DNA from: Paracoccaceae bacterium
GTDB lineage: Bacteria > Pseudomonadota > Alphaproteobacteria > Rhodobacterales > Rhodobacteraceae
Length of the DNA stretch: 64,000 nucleotides
Reading direction: 5' to 3'
Assembly (NCBI GenBank): GCA_017854585.1
Contig: JAFMHK010000003.1
Location: forward strand, 1-64,000
The position numbers were made by a program, and so were the translations under genes. Positions 17,823 through 26,276 of this stretch are shown here, piece by piece (the first letter of the stretch is position 1; the number at the start of each line of letters is the position of its first letter). Under the pieces are notes generated by a model. That model ran no database searches and was not told the DNA's origin. It saw nothing but the letters and a program-made list of their open reading frames with translations.

Positions 17823-19709
17823 TCACTTGCCGCCCGGCGTCTTGTTGCGTTTGAAGCTGGACTTGATGTTGCCAAAGATGTCCGGCTTGTAGCCTTGGGT
17901 CCGCATGATCGTGTATTGCTGAATGAAGGTCAGCGTATTGTTCGCGATCCAGTAGACCAGCAGACCGCTGGCAAAGCTGCCCAGCATGAACATGAACACC
18001 CACGGCAGATAGGCAAAGATCATCGCCTGCGTCGGGTCGGTGGGCGCCGGGTTCAGTTTTTGCTGCAGCCACATCGAGATACCCAGCAAGAGCGGCAGGA
18101 CACCGATGAACACCAGTGCCGTGATGGTGCCGGGTTCCGGCGACGCGTTGGGCAGCAGGCCAAACAGGTTGATGATGGAACTGGTGTCAGGCGCCGACAG
18201 ATCCCGCAGCCAGCCGAAGAACGGCGCATGGCGCAGTTCCAGCGTGACGAAGATCACCTTGTAAAGCGAGAAGAAGATCGGGATCTGCAACAAGATGGGC
18301 AGGCAGCCCGATGCCGGGTTCACCTTGTTCTTCTTGTACAGCTCCATCATGCCCTTTTGCATGGCTTCGCGGTCGTCGCCCGCGCGTTCCTTGAGCTTTT
18401 CCATCTCTGGCTGGAGCTCTTTCATCCGCGCCATGGAGATATAGGATTTGCGCGATAGCGGGAACAGCAGCGCCTTGATGATGAAGGTCAGCGCGATGAT
18501 GGCCAGACCCATGTTGCCGATGGTCCCGTTCAGCAGGTGTAGCAACCAGAAAATCGGCTTTGTCAGGAAGTAGAACCAGCCCCAATCGATGGAATCGATG
18601 AAGCGAGGCACGCCGGTTCGTTCGCCAATGCCAAGGCCGTAGGTAAGACTGTCCCAGACGCCTGTGATGTCGCGCCCGGCCTCATATTCGCGGATGGTTT
18701 CCCATTCCTTGGCACCTGCGAAAAGCTGGGTGCTGCGTTCGGCGGTTTCGCCGGGTGCAACGGTCAGGGCGGGCAGGCGCGCTTCGGTCTGGTAGATGTC
18801 GGCGCTGGCAACGTAGCGGGTGACCGAGGTGAAGGGCTGTCCCGCGCCGGGGATCAGCGTCGTCATCCAGTTCTTGTCCGTGAAGCCGATCCAGCCGTCT
18901 TCCGTGACGTCGATCAGATCCGCGCGCGCGCCTTCGCGTTCGACGAAATCAAGGTCGGGAAGTTCATCGTATGACAAGCGGTTCAACGTGCCGTCGGATT
19001 TGCGGACAACACCTTCGTGCAGGATGAAGAAGTTCTGCAGATCAGCCGGCAGGCCATGGCGCGCGACGATGCCATAGGGCGCGACGCGCACATCCGCATC
19101 GGTCGTGTTTTCGACCGACTGGGTGATGCCAAACATATAGTTGTCATCAATGGTGATGGTGCGGCGGAAGATCAGGCCCGCGGCATTTTCCCAGACCAGC
19201 GTGATGGGGCTGTCGACGCCCAGGCTTTCGCCGCTTTCAAGCTGCCACGGTGTATTCGCGCCCGGGACGTCGTCGAAACTCAGCGTGCCGGCGGGGGCCC
19301 AACCGTAAAGCGCATAATAAGGATCATCGCTGCCGACGGGGGACAAGAGGCGGACGATCGGGCTGTCGTCATCAAGGGTCTCGCGGTAGCGGCGCAACGA
19401 CAGGTCGTCGATGCGGCCACCGATCAGCGCGATGGAGCCTTCAAGCGCATCGGTTTCGATCGGCACGCGGGGGCTTGCGGGCTGCGTCGCGACGGCAGGC
19501 GCGGTCTCGTCGGTGGTCAAAACCTCGGGCGGTGGCGGGGTCAGCGCGATTCCCGGCGCAGTAGCCTCATTCCCGGTTGTTTCTACCGCTGGAGGGTTGG
19601 CGTTGGGGTCTACAACGGGATCGGGCGGCGGGAAAAAGAGGAACCAGACGAGGATCACCAAGAAGCTCAAGGCCGTGGCCAAGATGAGATTTCTGTTCTG
19701 GTCGTCCAT
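17823..19709 (-). CDS. yidC: Membrane protein insertase YidC
   Basis: The 628-residue inner-membrane insertase has an N-terminal transmembrane helix (MDDQNRNLILATALSF onward), a proline/threonine-rich linker, a large periplasmic domain to about residue 360, and the conserved five-helix core with GNMGLAIIALTFIIKALLFP and the cytoplasmic hairpin MARMKELQPEMEKLKE. CLPILLQIPIFFSLYKV is the family signature, and the tail is basic. I start at ATG 19709 because MDDQ is the family start; an ATG 30 bases upstream extends without homology. It heads the yidC-MOSC-acyltransferase-engB run, with spacing of four bases or overlaps up to engB. Confidence 0.97.
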   Translation of the reverse strand: MDDQNRNLILATALSFLVILVWFLFFPPPDPVVDPNANPPAVETTGNEATAPGIALTPPPPEVLTTDETAPAVATQPASPRVPIETDALEGSIALIGGRIDDLSLRRYRETLDDDSPIVRLLSPVGSDDPYYALYGWAPAGTLSFDDVPGANTPWQLESGESLGVDSPITLVWENAAGLIFRRTITIDDNYMFGITQSVENTTDADVRVAPYGIVARHGLPADLQNFFILHEGVVRKSDGTLNRLSYDELPDLDFVEREGARADLIDVTEDGWIGFTDKNWMTTLIPGAGQPFTSVTRYVASADIYQTEARLPALTVAPGETAERSTQLFAGAKEWETIREYEAGRDITGVWDSLTYGLGIGERTGVPRFIDSIDWGWFYFLTKPIFWLLHLLNGTIGNMGLAIIALTFIIKALLFPLSRKSYISMARMKELQPEMEKLKERAGDDREAMQKGMMELYKKNKVNPASGCLPILLQIPIFFSLYKVIFVTLELRHAPFFGWLRDLSAPDTSSIINLFGLLPNASPEPGTITALVFIGVLPLLLGISMWLQQKLNPAPTDPTQAMIFAYLPWVFMFMLGSFASGLLVYWIANNTLTFIQQYTIMRTQGYKPDIFGNIKSSFKRNKTPGGK

Positions 19710-19848
19710 GATCGTGCAAATCCCCGTGGTCGAAGTCACGTGGGTTCAACAGATTGGGGGGTGAAAGGTCAAGCGGTTTTCCCTGTTTTCGCAGGGGGCG
19801 CGCGCATTGGCCCATCGTTGCGGACCGATGCGCGCAGGCTGGGGGACG

Positions 19849-21405
19849 TTATCCGGTGCGCCGACCGACGCGGGGCATATGAGTCAGCTTCTCATTGTGG
19901 CGGGTCGCCCAGGCGATTGTGTCTTCGAACGGCATGGGGCGCGCGATGCCAAATCCCTGCACGTGGGCGCAGCCAAGTTGTGCCAGCGCGGCGTGTTCGC
20001 CGGGCGTTTCGACGCCTTCGGCAATGGTTTCGACGTTGAGATGCGCGGCCATGGCCAAAATCGCGGAAACCATGGCCTGCTGTTCCGGGTCCTGATCCAT
20101 CCGGGTTACAAAGCTTCGGTCGATCTTGATGCGGTTCACGCGAAAACGGCGGATATTGGCGATGGACGCCTGCCCAGTGCCAAAGTCGTCGAGATCAAGA
20201 TGAAAGCCATGTGCCCCAAGTGCCTGAATGTTGCGAATGATCGCGTCATCCTCGGACCGGGCGGCGACGGTTTCCAGAATTTCGATGGTCAGGCGGCCGG
20301 GGCGAAGATCAAGGCGATCAACCTCCCACTTGATGCGATCGGCCAGAGTGGGGTCACGCAATTCCTCGGACGAGAAATTGACCGCGACGGACGGCACGCG
20401 CAGCCCCGCCCGATCCCAGGCCTGCAAGGCGGTCAGGCTGTGCAACAAGATCATCTCGCCCAGGGCGGACATCTTGCCGGCGGCATCGATCGCCGGCAGA
20501 AATTCGGATGGCATCAGCAGACCACGTTCCGGGTGATGCCAACGGGCCAGTGCCTCGAACCCCGAGATGACGCCCGTATCCGTCGACACCTGCGGTTGGA
20601 ACCAGGCACGGATCTGACCCCGCTTGAGGGCCTCGGCCACGTCATCGGCAAGGGCGGCAGGGGTGGTTTGCGGCCGGCCTGCGCCGGGGGAATGCGCGCG
20701 GATCGCGGCGGGGCCGTTGCGCATCGCCTCATCCAGCGCCGACTCGGCGGCGGCGAATGTCGTGCCCGCGCGGTCGCGCGTATCCTTTGCCAACAGGGCG
20801 TGGCCGATGGAAACGGTCGGGTGCACGGCCGTTCCCCCGATGGCGATGGGTTCACCCAACGCGGCCTGCAAGCGGGTGGCGATTGCGTCGATCGTGCCAA
20901 GCCGCGCTGCAGAGCCGGGGTGCAGGACGACACCGAACCGCGCATCGCCAAGCCGCACGGTCATGTCTTCGCCCCGCATGGTGGTGACGAGGCGGGCGGC
21001 TGTGTTGGCGATGATGTCGTCGCTGCCCTCACGACCGAGGCGGGCGGAAATTTCGGGCCAGTCGTCGATTTGCAAAAGCAGGCAGGCGCTGTTGACGGTG
21101 TCGGATCCAGCGGCGCGGGCCAGCATGGCAAGGGCAGCGGGTTGGCCCGGCAAACGGGTGAGCGGGTCAATGGCGTCACCGCCCAGCTTCTGCACGTACA
21201 AGCGGCCACGCGCGCCCCGCCCGAACGCCTGCAGCGCAAGAAGCGTGGGTAACAGGAATGCCGAGGCCGTCATCCAGTCGGTCGCGCCGGACCACATCAG
21301 AACCAGCATGAGGAGGGGGAACAACGCGAGGACTTCAACCCGCGCAAGCGTGGTGCGGATCGCATCGCCGATCAGGCTGCAACGGTCGATCAACATCTTC
21401 GGCAT
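19849..21405 (-). CDS. Membrane-anchored degenerate-GGDEF/EAL protein (probable c-di-GMP phosphodiesterase)
   Basis: The 518-residue protein has two N-terminal hydrophobic stretches (ALFPLLMLVLMW and ASAFLLPTLLALQAF), then a GGDEF domain and an EAL domain. The GGDEF active site has decayed to GDARF, so cyclase activity is unlikely. The EAL half keeps FEALARW, the asparagine in VNFSSEEL, the double aspartate DLDDFGTG, KIDRSF and AEGVE, so c-di-GMP hydrolysis is expected. The start is chosen at 21405, five bases after AAGGGG; ATG 21408 is equally possible. It sits alone between ttcA and yidC and could link second-messenger signalling to the surface lifestyle controlled by quorum sensing, which is inference. 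Confidence 0.85.
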   Translation of the reverse strand: MPKMLIDRCSLIGDAIRTTLARVEVLALFPLLMLVLMWSGATDWMTASAFLLPTLLALQAFGRGARGRLYVQKLGGDAIDPLTRLPGQPAALAMLARAAGSDTVNSACLLLQIDDWPEISARLGREGSDDIIANTAARLVTTMRGEDMTVRLGDARFGVVLHPGSAARLGTIDAIATRLQAALGEPIAIGGTAVHPTVSIGHALLAKDTRDRAGTTFAAAESALDEAMRNGPAAIRAHSPGAGRPQTTPAALADDVAEALKRGQIRAWFQPQVSTDTGVISGFEALARWHHPERGLLMPSEFLPAIDAAGKMSALGEMILLHSLTALQAWDRAGLRVPSVAVNFSSEELRDPTLADRIKWEVDRLDLRPGRLTIEILETVAARSEDDAIIRNIQALGAHGFHLDLDDFGTGQASIANIRRFRVNRIKIDRSFVTRMDQDPEQQAMVSAILAMAAHLNVETIAEGVETPGEHAALAQLGCAHVQGFGIARPMPFEDTIAWATRHNEKLTHMPRVGRRTG

Positions 21406-21500
21406 CATCACCCCTTTTCGGTCTGCCGGACGCACGCAAGACGCGTGCCACGGCGACAGGGCTAAGTCGGAACGGCTGACGGGCTGTTAACGCCTCCCGA

Positions 21501-22376
21501 TCATTCCGGCGAATTTGCCTCAAGTTCCGATGATCTGGTCAGGCCCGCGAAATCGAACAGGGCCGTGTCGAGCAGGTGGGAGGGGCGGGCGTTCATCAAG
21601 GCGGAAAACATCTTGCCGCGCCGACCGGGGGCCTTGGCCTCCCATGTGTCGAGCATCTGCTTGATGGCTTGACGCTGAAGCCCGTCCTGACTGCCGCAGA
21701 GGTCACAAGGGATGATGGGGTAGTTCATGGCGGCCGCGAACTTCGCGCAATCGGCCTCGGACACATGGGCGAGCGGGCGATAGACAAAAAGGTCGCCTTC
21801 GTCGTTGAGCAATTTGGGCGGCATGGTGGCCAGCTTTCCGCCGTGAAAGAGGTTGAGGAAGAAGGTTTCCAGAATGTCGTCGCGGTGATGGCCAAGCACA
21901 ACGGCGGAACAGCCTTCTTCGCGGGCGACACGGTAGAGGTTGCCGCGCCGCAGACGCGAGCAGAGCGCGCAGAAGGTGCGCCCTTGGGGGATCTTGTCGA
22001 CAACGATGGAATAGGTGTCGGCGTATTCGATGCGATGTGGAACGCCCATGTTGCTGAGGAATTCCGGCAAGACGGTGGCGGGAAAGCCCGGCTGCCCCTG
22101 ATCCAGATTGCATGCAAGGATATCCACGGGAAGAAGACCACGCCATTGCAGTTCTGTCAGCGCGGCGAGCAGGGTGTAGCTGTCCTTGCCGCCAGACAGG
22201 CAAACCAGCCATTTATCCTTGGGCGCGCTTTCGTCCCGGTCGCCGCGATTGACCATCCCGTAACGGTCCAGCGCCTCGCGGGTGTCCTTTATGATTCGTT
22301 TGCGCAGCTTCTTGAATTCGGTGGTCTTGGGGGCACCGTGAAACAGGGGGTGGATATCGTTGTGATCGTCCAGCAT
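21501..22376 (-). CDS. ttcA: tRNA 2-thiocytidine(32) synthetase TtcA
   Basis: The 291-residue enzyme adds sulfur to cytidine 32 of certain tRNAs using an iron-sulfur cluster. The PP-loop SGGKDS is at 61-66. The cluster cysteines are in [11 protein letters not shown] and CDLCGSQ, with [16 protein letters not shown] between. ATG 22376 begins [12 protein letters not shown]; the upstream open frame is not family sequence. The lipoprotein gene diverges 108 bp away. Confidence 0.94.
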   Translation of the reverse strand: MLDDHNDIHPLFHGAPKTTEFKKLRKRIIKDTREALDRYGMVNRGDRDESAPKDKWLVCLSGGKDSYTLLAALTELQWRGLLPVDILACNLDQGQPGFPATVLPEFLSNMGVPHRIEYADTYSIVVDKIPQGRTFCALCSRLRRGNLYRVAREEGCSAVVLGHHRDDILETFFLNLFHGGKLATMPPKLLNDEGDLFVYRPLAHVSEADCAKFAAAMNYPIIPCDLCGSQDGLQRQAIKQMLDTWEAKAPGRRGKMFSALMNARPSHLLDTALFDFAGLTRSSELEANSPE

Positions 22377-22484
22377 GTGCGCCTCCGCAGGGTTGCGCTG
22401 GAATAGGGGGCTGGTGTGTAGGTCGTCAAGCTTGCCCGCATGTGCAGATGCATTAGCTTTGCAAAGACCAAAAGGATTATGACG

Positions 22485-23009
22485 ATGCGCCTGTTTGCCT
22501 TTGCCGCCCTTTTCTTGCTTGCCGCGTGTGCCGGGCGTCCAGAACTGGACGCCGCGCCCCTGTCTGGCCGGCAACTGAATCTCGAGGAATTCTTTGACGG
22601 GCACCTGACGGCCTATGGCCAGTTTCAGGACGTCTTCGGCGAGGTGCGCCGCCGGTTCACCGTGGAAATAGAAGGCACTTGGGACGGCGAAACCCTGACG
22701 TTGGTTGAGGATTTCCTCTATGAGGATGGCAGCACCGAACAGCGCATCTGGACGCTTGAGAAAACCGGACCGGACACGTGGCGCGGCACCGCGCCGGGTG
22801 TGGTGGGCGTGGCATTTGGCGAAGAACGCGGCGATACCTTCAATTGGCGGTATACGATCGACCTACCGCTTCCGGGCGGGGAAACGACGCGGTTCACGTT
22901 TGATGACTGGATGTGGGTGCTGAGCGATGACCGCCTGCTGAACCGGGCCTACATGGAGCGGTTCGGGGTCTACATCGGAGATGTGATCATTACCTTCGAA
23001 CGGCATTGA
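22485..23009 (+). CDS. DUF3833-family lipoprotein
   Basis: The 174-residue protein starts [15 protein letters not shown], a lipoprotein signal with cysteine 15 as the predicted lipidation site. The mature part ([38 protein letters not shown]) matches the DUF3833 family, whose function is not established; the beta-rich sequence suggests a lipocalin-like fold. I choose ATG 22485 because AAGGA lies eight bases upstream; ATG 22479 is too close to it. It is convergent with yidD and is the only plus-strand gene inside a long minus-strand block. Confidence 0.8.
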   Translation: MRLFAFAALFLLAACAGRPELDAAPLSGRQLNLEEFFDGHLTAYGQFQDVFGEVRRRFTVEIEGTWDGETLTLVEDFLYEDGSTEQRIWTLEKTGPDTWRGTAPGVVGVAFGEERGDTFNWRYTIDLPLPGGETTRFTFDDWMWVLSDDRLLNRAYMERFGVYIGDVIITFERH

Positions 23010-23034
23010 TCCGGGGCGGGCGGGTTTTCACGTG

Positions 23035-23256
23035 CTAGTCCGGCACGTTGTCGATGCCTGAACGGCCCCACGGGTGACAACGGCCAATGCGGCGGATCGT
23101 CAGCCATCCGCCCTTGAGGCCGCCGTGCTTCTGCAACGCCTCAAGCGCATAGGCGGAACAGGTCGGGTGATAACGGCAATTGAACCCGACAATCGGCGAG
23201 AACACGGCCCGATAGGCGCGGATGGGCAAAGCGAAGATATATGCCAGCGGCGTCAT
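23035..23256 (-). CDS. yidD: Membrane protein insertion efficiency factor YidD
   Basis: The 73-residue protein is membrane-associated and assists YidC-dependent insertion. It has the family run [20 protein letters not shown], with the three conserved cysteines counting the later [10 protein letters not shown], and ends in GIDNVPD. ATG 23256 overlaps the rnpA stop (ATGA). The usual neighbour yidC is separated from it here by three genes and 3.3 kb. Confidence 0.95.
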   Translation of the reverse strand: MTPLAYIFALPIRAYRAVFSPIVGFNCRYHPTCSAYALEALQKHGGLKGGWLTIRRIGRCHPWGRSGIDNVPD

Positions 23257-23639
23257 TGATGCAGCTTTCGCAAGGCGCGGGACAGGTCCGCCGTCAGTTG
23301 GGTGAACGGTAGGTCGGCGGTGGCCCCTGCGCGTCCGATCAAGACATAGTCCCAACCGGGCTTGCCTTCCAGAGGCAGGACAGCGCGGGCGATCTCGCGC
23401 AGACGCCGCTTGGCGCGATTGCGCGCCACGGCATTGCCGACCTTTTTGGAACAGGTGAAGCCGACCCGGATCACATCGGGAACCTCGTTTTCGCCGCGTC
23501 GCCGGGCCTGCACCAGAAAACCGGGGCAGGGTGCGCGTTTGGCCCGCGCCGCGCGCAGGAAATCGGCGCGCTTGGTCAACTGCACAACAGAAAAAGCCCC
23601 CGGCGACGGTTCTGTCGTCGGAGGCGTCATGGGTGACAT
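23253..23639 (-). CDS. rnpA: Ribonuclease P protein component
   Basis: The 128-residue basic protein is the protein subunit of RNase P, which matures tRNA 5' ends. It has [15 protein letters not shown] near the start and the RNR motif [19 protein letters not shown]. The ATG at 23639 is nine bases after AAGGA; ATG 23630 is an alternative. It lies 22 bases after rpmH and overlaps yidD. Confidence 0.95.
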   Translation of the reverse strand: MSPMTPPTTEPSPGAFSVVQLTKRADFLRAARAKRAPCPGFLVQARRRGENEVPDVIRVGFTCSKKVGNAVARNRAKRRLREIARAVLPLEGKPGWDYVLIGRAGATADLPFTQLTADLSRALRKLHQ

Positions 23640-23661
23640 CTCACCACATCCTTCAGCGCAA

Positions 23662-23799
23662 TCAGGCGCTGAGCGATTTCCGGCCCTGTGCGCGACGCGC
23701 ATTCAGGATCTTGCGGCCGGCTTTGGTGGCCATGCGTGCGCGAAAACCGTGACGGTGCTTGCGCACCAGGTTGGACGGTTGAAAAGTACGTTTCGACAT
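23662..23799 (-). CDS. rpmH: 50S ribosomal protein L34
   Basis: This 45-codon gene encodes [19 protein letters not shown] followed by [17 protein letters not shown] and a basic tail, which is L34 with one extra residue after the initiator methionine compared with the usual MKRTFQPS start. L34 is a small structural protein of the large subunit. It is the first gene of the rpmH-rnpA-yidD unit and has a well-placed promoter 71-99 bases upstream. Confidence 0.97.
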   Translation of the reverse strand: MSKRTFQPSNLVRKHRHGFRARMATKAGRKILNARRAQGRKSLSA

Positions 23800-23869
23800 T
23801 GTGTCGCTCCATCATCGTGGCGGCGGGCTTAGCATCCCGCGCGGCCGAAAGAATCCGTATGAAGCCCGG

Positions 23870-23898
23870 GCAATACGGCGATGGTGGGCGCATGTCAA
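23870..23898 (-). promoter_or_regulatory. Sigma-70 promoter for rpmH-rnpA-yidD
   Basis: On the minus strand, TTGACA (23898-23893) is followed by exactly 17 bp and TATTGC (23875-23870). The -35 is perfect and the spacing optimal. It stands upstream of rpmH in the 290-bp gap to the divergent TVP38 gene; the rest of that gap shows nothing I can name. Confidence 0.7.
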
Positions 23899-24089
23899 CA
23901 AATGCGCGAACGGTTTTTGCAACCTTTCGCCCGGCATAGCCGCGATCGGGACGGGAATGTTACCGCTTTGGCCGTTTCGCGTCACGAAAGCGCGCTTTGC
24001 GGTCACGTCACATCAAGGCCCCGTGATGGATCTATCGCTGGTAGGTGGGGTGGCGCATGTTCTGGTGAAGCCAAGCGAAAGATGCCCAT

Positions 24090-24824
24090 ATGTCAGCCAC
24101 CATGATCAGCCCCCGCAAGAGTCCCGTCAACCGTATCGTGCCCATCGCTGTGATTGCCGTTGTCGCGGCGGCAGGTTGGTGGCTGTTGGGCGATTACCTG
24201 AGTTTTGATACGTTGCGCGACAATCGTGATGCGCTGATCGGGGTTCGCGATGCGCATTACGTGCTGACTGTGGTCGTGTTCATTGCCGTCTACGTGGGTA
24301 TCGTCGCGTTTTCCTTGCCCGGCGCCACGATCGCGACGCTGACCGGGGGGTTCCTTTTCGCCACTTTCCCCGGCGCGGTTTTCAATGTGGTGGCGGCCAC
24401 CATCGGGGCGACCTTGATCTTTACCGCCGCCCGCTGGGGTCTTGGCGAACGATTGGCGGCGCGGATGGAGGCCAGCGAGGGCTTGGTGAAGCGGATCAAG
24501 GCGGGGATCGACGCCAACCAATGGTCGATGTTGTTCCTGATCCGGCTTGTGCCTGCGGTGCCGTTTTTCGTGGCCAATCTGGTGCCCGCGTTGGTCGGTG
24601 TGCCGCTATACCGGTTTGTCATCACGACCTTTCTGGGGATCATACCGGGCGCGATTGTCTACACGTCGGTCGGCGCCGGTCTGGGAGAGGTGTTCGCGCG
24701 TGGCGAGACGCCGGATCTGGGCATCATCTTCGAGCCGCATATCTTGTTGCCGATTCTGGGGTTGAGCCTGTTGGCGCTGCTGCCGGTAATCTTGAAGGCC
24801 GTGCGCGGCAAGAAAGGGATCTGA
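24090..24824 (+). CDS. TVP38/TMEM64-family membrane protein
   Basis: The 244-residue polytopic protein belongs to the SNARE-associated/DedA-like superfamily. Conserved parts are FSLPGATIATLTGGFLFA, the amphipathic loop after GLGERLAARMEA, and LIRLVPAVPFFVANLVPAL with the family arginine and prolines. Related proteins are implicated in lipid scrambling or undecaprenyl-phosphate transport. It is separated by only three bases from a pyridine-nucleotide disulfide oxidoreductase gene, a pairing seen in many proteobacteria, so the two probably act together at the membrane. Confidence 0.87.
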   Translation: MSATMISPRKSPVNRIVPIAVIAVVAAAGWWLLGDYLSFDTLRDNRDALIGVRDAHYVLTVVVFIAVYVGIVAFSLPGATIATLTGGFLFATFPGAVFNVVAATIGATLIFTAARWGLGERLAARMEASEGLVKRIKAGIDANQWSMLFLIRLVPAVPFFVANLVPALVGVPLYRFVITTFLGIIPGAIVYTSVGAGLGEVFARGETPDLGIIFEPHILLPILGLSLLALLPVILKAVRGKKGI

Positions 24825-24827
24825 CCG

Positions 24828-26246
24828 ATGACCCGGATCGAGACGGACATCTGCGTGATCGGCGCAGGAGCGGGTGGGTTGTCGGTGGCGGCAGGCGCTG
24901 TGCAGATGGGCGCACGGGTGGTCTTGGTCGAAGGCCACAAGATGGGTGGCGATTGCCTGAACTACGGCTGCGTGCCGTCCAAGGCGTTGCTTGCGGCGGC
25001 GCACAAGGCGCACGCGACGGCGACGGCTGCGTTTGGCGTTGCAGCGCATGATCCCGCGCCGGATTTCGCGGCGGCCAAGGACCATGTCCAAGGCGTGATC
25101 GGCACGATCGCACCGGTCGATAGCCAAGAAAGGTTTGAGGGGTTGGGGGTGCAGGTTATCCGCGCCCACGGGCGCTTCATCTCGGACACCGAGGTGCAGG
25201 CGGATGACACCATCATCAAGGCGCGGCGGTTTGTCGTGGCCACCGGGTCACGCCCGTTCGTGCCGCCCATCGAGGGTCTGGACGCCGTGCCCTATCTGAC
25301 GAACGAAAGCCTGTTTGACCTGCGCGACCGCCCCGATCATCTGCTGATCATCGGTGGCGGGCCCATCGGGTTGGAAATGGCGCAGGCGCATCGGCGGCTG
25401 GGAAGCCGTGTTACCGTGGTGGAAGGGGCCAAGGCGCTGGGTAGGGATGATCCGCAGGCCGCGGCGCTGGTGCTGACGGCGCTGCGCGCCGAAGGGATCA
25501 GCATTGTGGAAGGCGCGCAGGTATCTGCCGTGACCGGCAAAGCCGGTGACATCACGCTGACGACTGCGGACGGCACGAGGGTAACGGGATCGCATCTGCT
25601 GGTGGCCGTCGGACGCGCTGTGAACGTGGATGGGCTGGACCTTGAAAAAGCGCACGTGGATCATGACCGGCGCGGTGTGACCGTGGACCATGGCCTGCGG
25701 TCCACGAACAAGCGGGTCTATGCCGTGGGTGATGTGGCCGGCGGCCCGCAGTTCACGCATGTGGCCGGGTATCATGCGGGTGTGGTTGTGCGGTCGATCG
25801 TGTTCGGCCTGCCTGCCAAGGCGCGCCACGATCATATCCCGTGGGTCACCTTCACCGATCCCGAACTGGCCCAGATTGGTCTGACCGAGGCGGACGCCAA
25901 GGCAAGACACGGTGACAAGCTATTCGTTGCCCGTGCCGACATGGCCCATAACGACCGTGCGATCGCCACCGGGCAAACCACCGGCTTCGTCAAGGTGATG
26001 GTGGTAAAGGGCAAGCCTGTCGGCGCGACCATCGTGGGGCCGCAGGCAGGCGAACTGATACAGGTTTGGGCCCTTGCCATTGCCAGCGGTTTGAAAATGA
26101 GTGCAATTTCCGGCATGGTTGCGCCGTATCCGACATTGGGCGAGGTTAACAAACGTGCCGCAGGCGCCTATTTCAGCCCTAAGCTGTTCGACAGCCCCTG
26201 GATCAAGCGCATCGTGCGCATTGTACAGCGGACCGGGCGGCCCTGA
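24828..26246 (+). CDS. Pyridine-nucleotide-disulfide oxidoreductase (FAD), mercuric-reductase/Lpd-like
   Basis: The 472-residue flavoprotein has the FAD site GAGAGGLSVAAGA, the redox-active disulfide GGDCLNYGCVPSK (C43 and C48), the NAD(P) site IGGGPIGLEMAQAHRRLGS, the second FAD motif VYAVGDVAG, and the dimerisation domain ending PYPTLGEVNKRAAG. In lipoamide dehydrogenase the residue before PTLSE is the catalytic histidine; here it is tyrosine. It lacks an N-terminal metal-binding domain, so mercury reduction is unlikely. It follows the TVP38 gene by three bases and probably works with it on an unknown disulfide or quinone. Confidence 0.85.
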   Translation: MTRIETDICVIGAGAGGLSVAAGAVQMGARVVLVEGHKMGGDCLNYGCVPSKALLAAAHKAHATATAAFGVAAHDPAPDFAAAKDHVQGVIGTIAPVDSQERFEGLGVQVIRAHGRFISDTEVQADDTIIKARRFVVATGSRPFVPPIEGLDAVPYLTNESLFDLRDRPDHLLIIGGGPIGLEMAQAHRRLGSRVTVVEGAKALGRDDPQAAALVLTALRAEGISIVEGAQVSAVTGKAGDITLTTADGTRVTGSHLLVAVGRAVNVDGLDLEKAHVDHDRRGVTVDHGLRSTNKRVYAVGDVAGGPQFTHVAGYHAGVVVRSIVFGLPAKARHDHIPWVTFTDPELAQIGLTEADAKARHGDKLFVARADMAHNDRAIATGQTTGFVKVMVVKGKPVGATIVGPQAGELIQVWALAIASGLKMSAISGMVAPYPTLGEVNKRAAGAYFSPKLFDSPWIKRIVRIVQRTGRP

Positions 26247-26276
26247 GCATATGGCCGACGCACGGAAAGGCGACTT

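Noticed and set aside
19807-21252. 481-codon plus-strand frame opposite the EAL gene
   Set aside because: The EAL domain on the minus strand is unmistakable; the plus-strand product has no domain.
24828-26246. Annotation as mercuric reductase
   Set aside because: There is no N-terminal metal-binding domain, no C-terminal cysteine pair and no mer genes nearby.
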